From: Pseudomonadota bacterium
GTDB taxonomy: Bacteria > Pseudomonadota > Gammaproteobacteria > Burkholderiales > Burkholderiaceae
Length of the DNA: 5,756 nucleotides
Assembly (NCBI GenBank): GCA_023441105.1
Contig: JAEZQX010000288.1
Location: 1-5,756, forward strand
Direction: 5' to 3'
Made by a program: the position numbers and the translations under genes. Of this stretch, positions 5,534 to 5,756 are shown one piece after another (the stretch's first letter is position 1; each line of letters opens with the position of its first letter). The notes under the pieces are model-generated. The model saw only the letters and a list, made by a program, of their open reading frames with translations. It was not told the origin of the DNA and ran no database searches.

Positions 5534-5556
5534 AATAATCTTCGTTAGGAAAGTAA

Positions 5557-5756
5557 GTGAGTACAGGTACAGTCAAGTGGTTCAATGATGCGAAGGGTTT
5601 CGGCTTCATCAGCCCGGACGGTGGTGGTGAAGACGTTTTCGCACATCATTCCGCAATCCAGGGCACCGGCTTCAAGTCGCTGCAAGAGAACCAGAAGGTC
5701 TCCTTCGACGTGGTCACCGGCCCCAAGGGCAAACAGGCTGCGAACATCCAGATCCT
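5557..5756 (+). CDS. CspA-family cold-shock protein (partial, cut at right edge)
   Basis: This small single-stranded nucleic-acid-binding protein has the cold-shock (OB-fold) domain and acts as an RNA chaperone in the cytoplasm. The window holds 66 complete codons and two bases of the next. The residues include '[15 protein letters not shown]' (5-19) with RNP1 KGFGFI at 13-18, RNP2 'VFAHH' at 27-31, and a late '[12 protein letters not shown]' (55-66), where CspA proteins usually end at about 67-70. Only a codon or a few should therefore be missing. The start is GTG 5557: AGGA at 5547-5550 lies 6 nt upstream, and an in-frame TAA at 5554-5556 directly before it rules out extension. RNP2 has His31 where E. 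coli CspA has Phe34. Codon use in the 5' part is less GC-extreme than in neighbouring genes, as expected for a highly expressed gene. It is probably transcribed on its own; which csp paralogue it is cannot be said. Confidence 0.93.
   Translation, partial: MSTGTVKWFNDAKGFGFISPDGGGEDVFAHHSAIQGTGFKSLQENQKVSFDVVTGPKGKQAANIQI

Noticed and set aside
5519..5540. CCGGCC/GGCCGG hairpin as an intrinsic terminator for the cyclase gene
   Set aside because: The bases after the stem are AATAATCTTC, not a T-run, and the stem lies closer to the csp ribosome site than to the cyclase stop 118 nt upstream.
1..5756. Mobile elements, CRISPR arrays, tRNA or rRNA genes, toxin-antitoxin or defence genes
   Set aside because: No terminal inverted repeats, transposase motifs, regularly spaced repeats or RNA-gene sequences were seen; the window is almost filled by ordinary metabolic and regulatory genes.

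Overview
The window is GC-rich chromosomal DNA, probably from a betaproteobacterium of the Rhodocyclales or Burkholderiales type. This is inferred from strong G/C third-position use, a LivF of the 'DEATEGLAPLIREE' type, a Pseudomonas-type 4-hydroxybenzoyl-CoA thioesterase next to a branched-chain-amino-acid-type (HAAT) ABC transporter, and the sequence of the CspA-like protein. No RNA genes, insertion sequences, CRISPR arrays or prophage signs were seen.

Layout: (1) 1-96, minus strand: the first 32 codons of a gene that runs off the left edge, with a good SD and a good sigma70-like promoter; its N-terminus resembles an AMP-forming acyl-CoA ligase, though that is a weak call. (2) 97-240: a divergent control region with back-to-back promoter candidates and an inverted repeat near the predicted plus-strand start site. 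(3) 241-4081, plus strand: a compact operon livH-livM-livG-livF-thioesterase. The four transporter genes are joined by three ATGA overlaps, and the thioesterase follows after 19 nt. (4) 4082-4249: a spacer with hairpins but no U-tract. (5) 4250-5401: a membrane-bound diguanylate cyclase with an intact GGEEF active site and RxxD inhibitory site behind an unrecognised multi-helix N-terminus. (6) 5402-5556: a leader region with two adjacent perfect hairpins. (7) 5557-5756: a CspA-family cold-shock gene with a GTG start, cut by the right edge within a few codons of its expected end.

How the genes may work together: LivH and LivM form the membrane channel, and LivG and LivF are the ATPases. No periplasmic binding protein is encoded in the window, so it must lie elsewhere. 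The thioesterase matches the 4-hydroxybenzoyl-CoA thioesterase family closely. With a possible CoA ligase transcribed divergently, the best reading is uptake and CoA-dependent breakdown of an aromatic (or similar carboxylic) acid, with the thioesterase releasing CoA from a product or a dead-end thioester. The substrate is inference. The cyclase and the cold-shock gene look like separate transcription units unrelated to the transporter.

I see no clear previously undescribed system. The points most worth a second look are the tandem hairpins in the csp leader, the divergent ligase/transporter control region, the lysine at the LivF switch (H-loop) position, and the uncharacterised membrane sensor of the cyclase.
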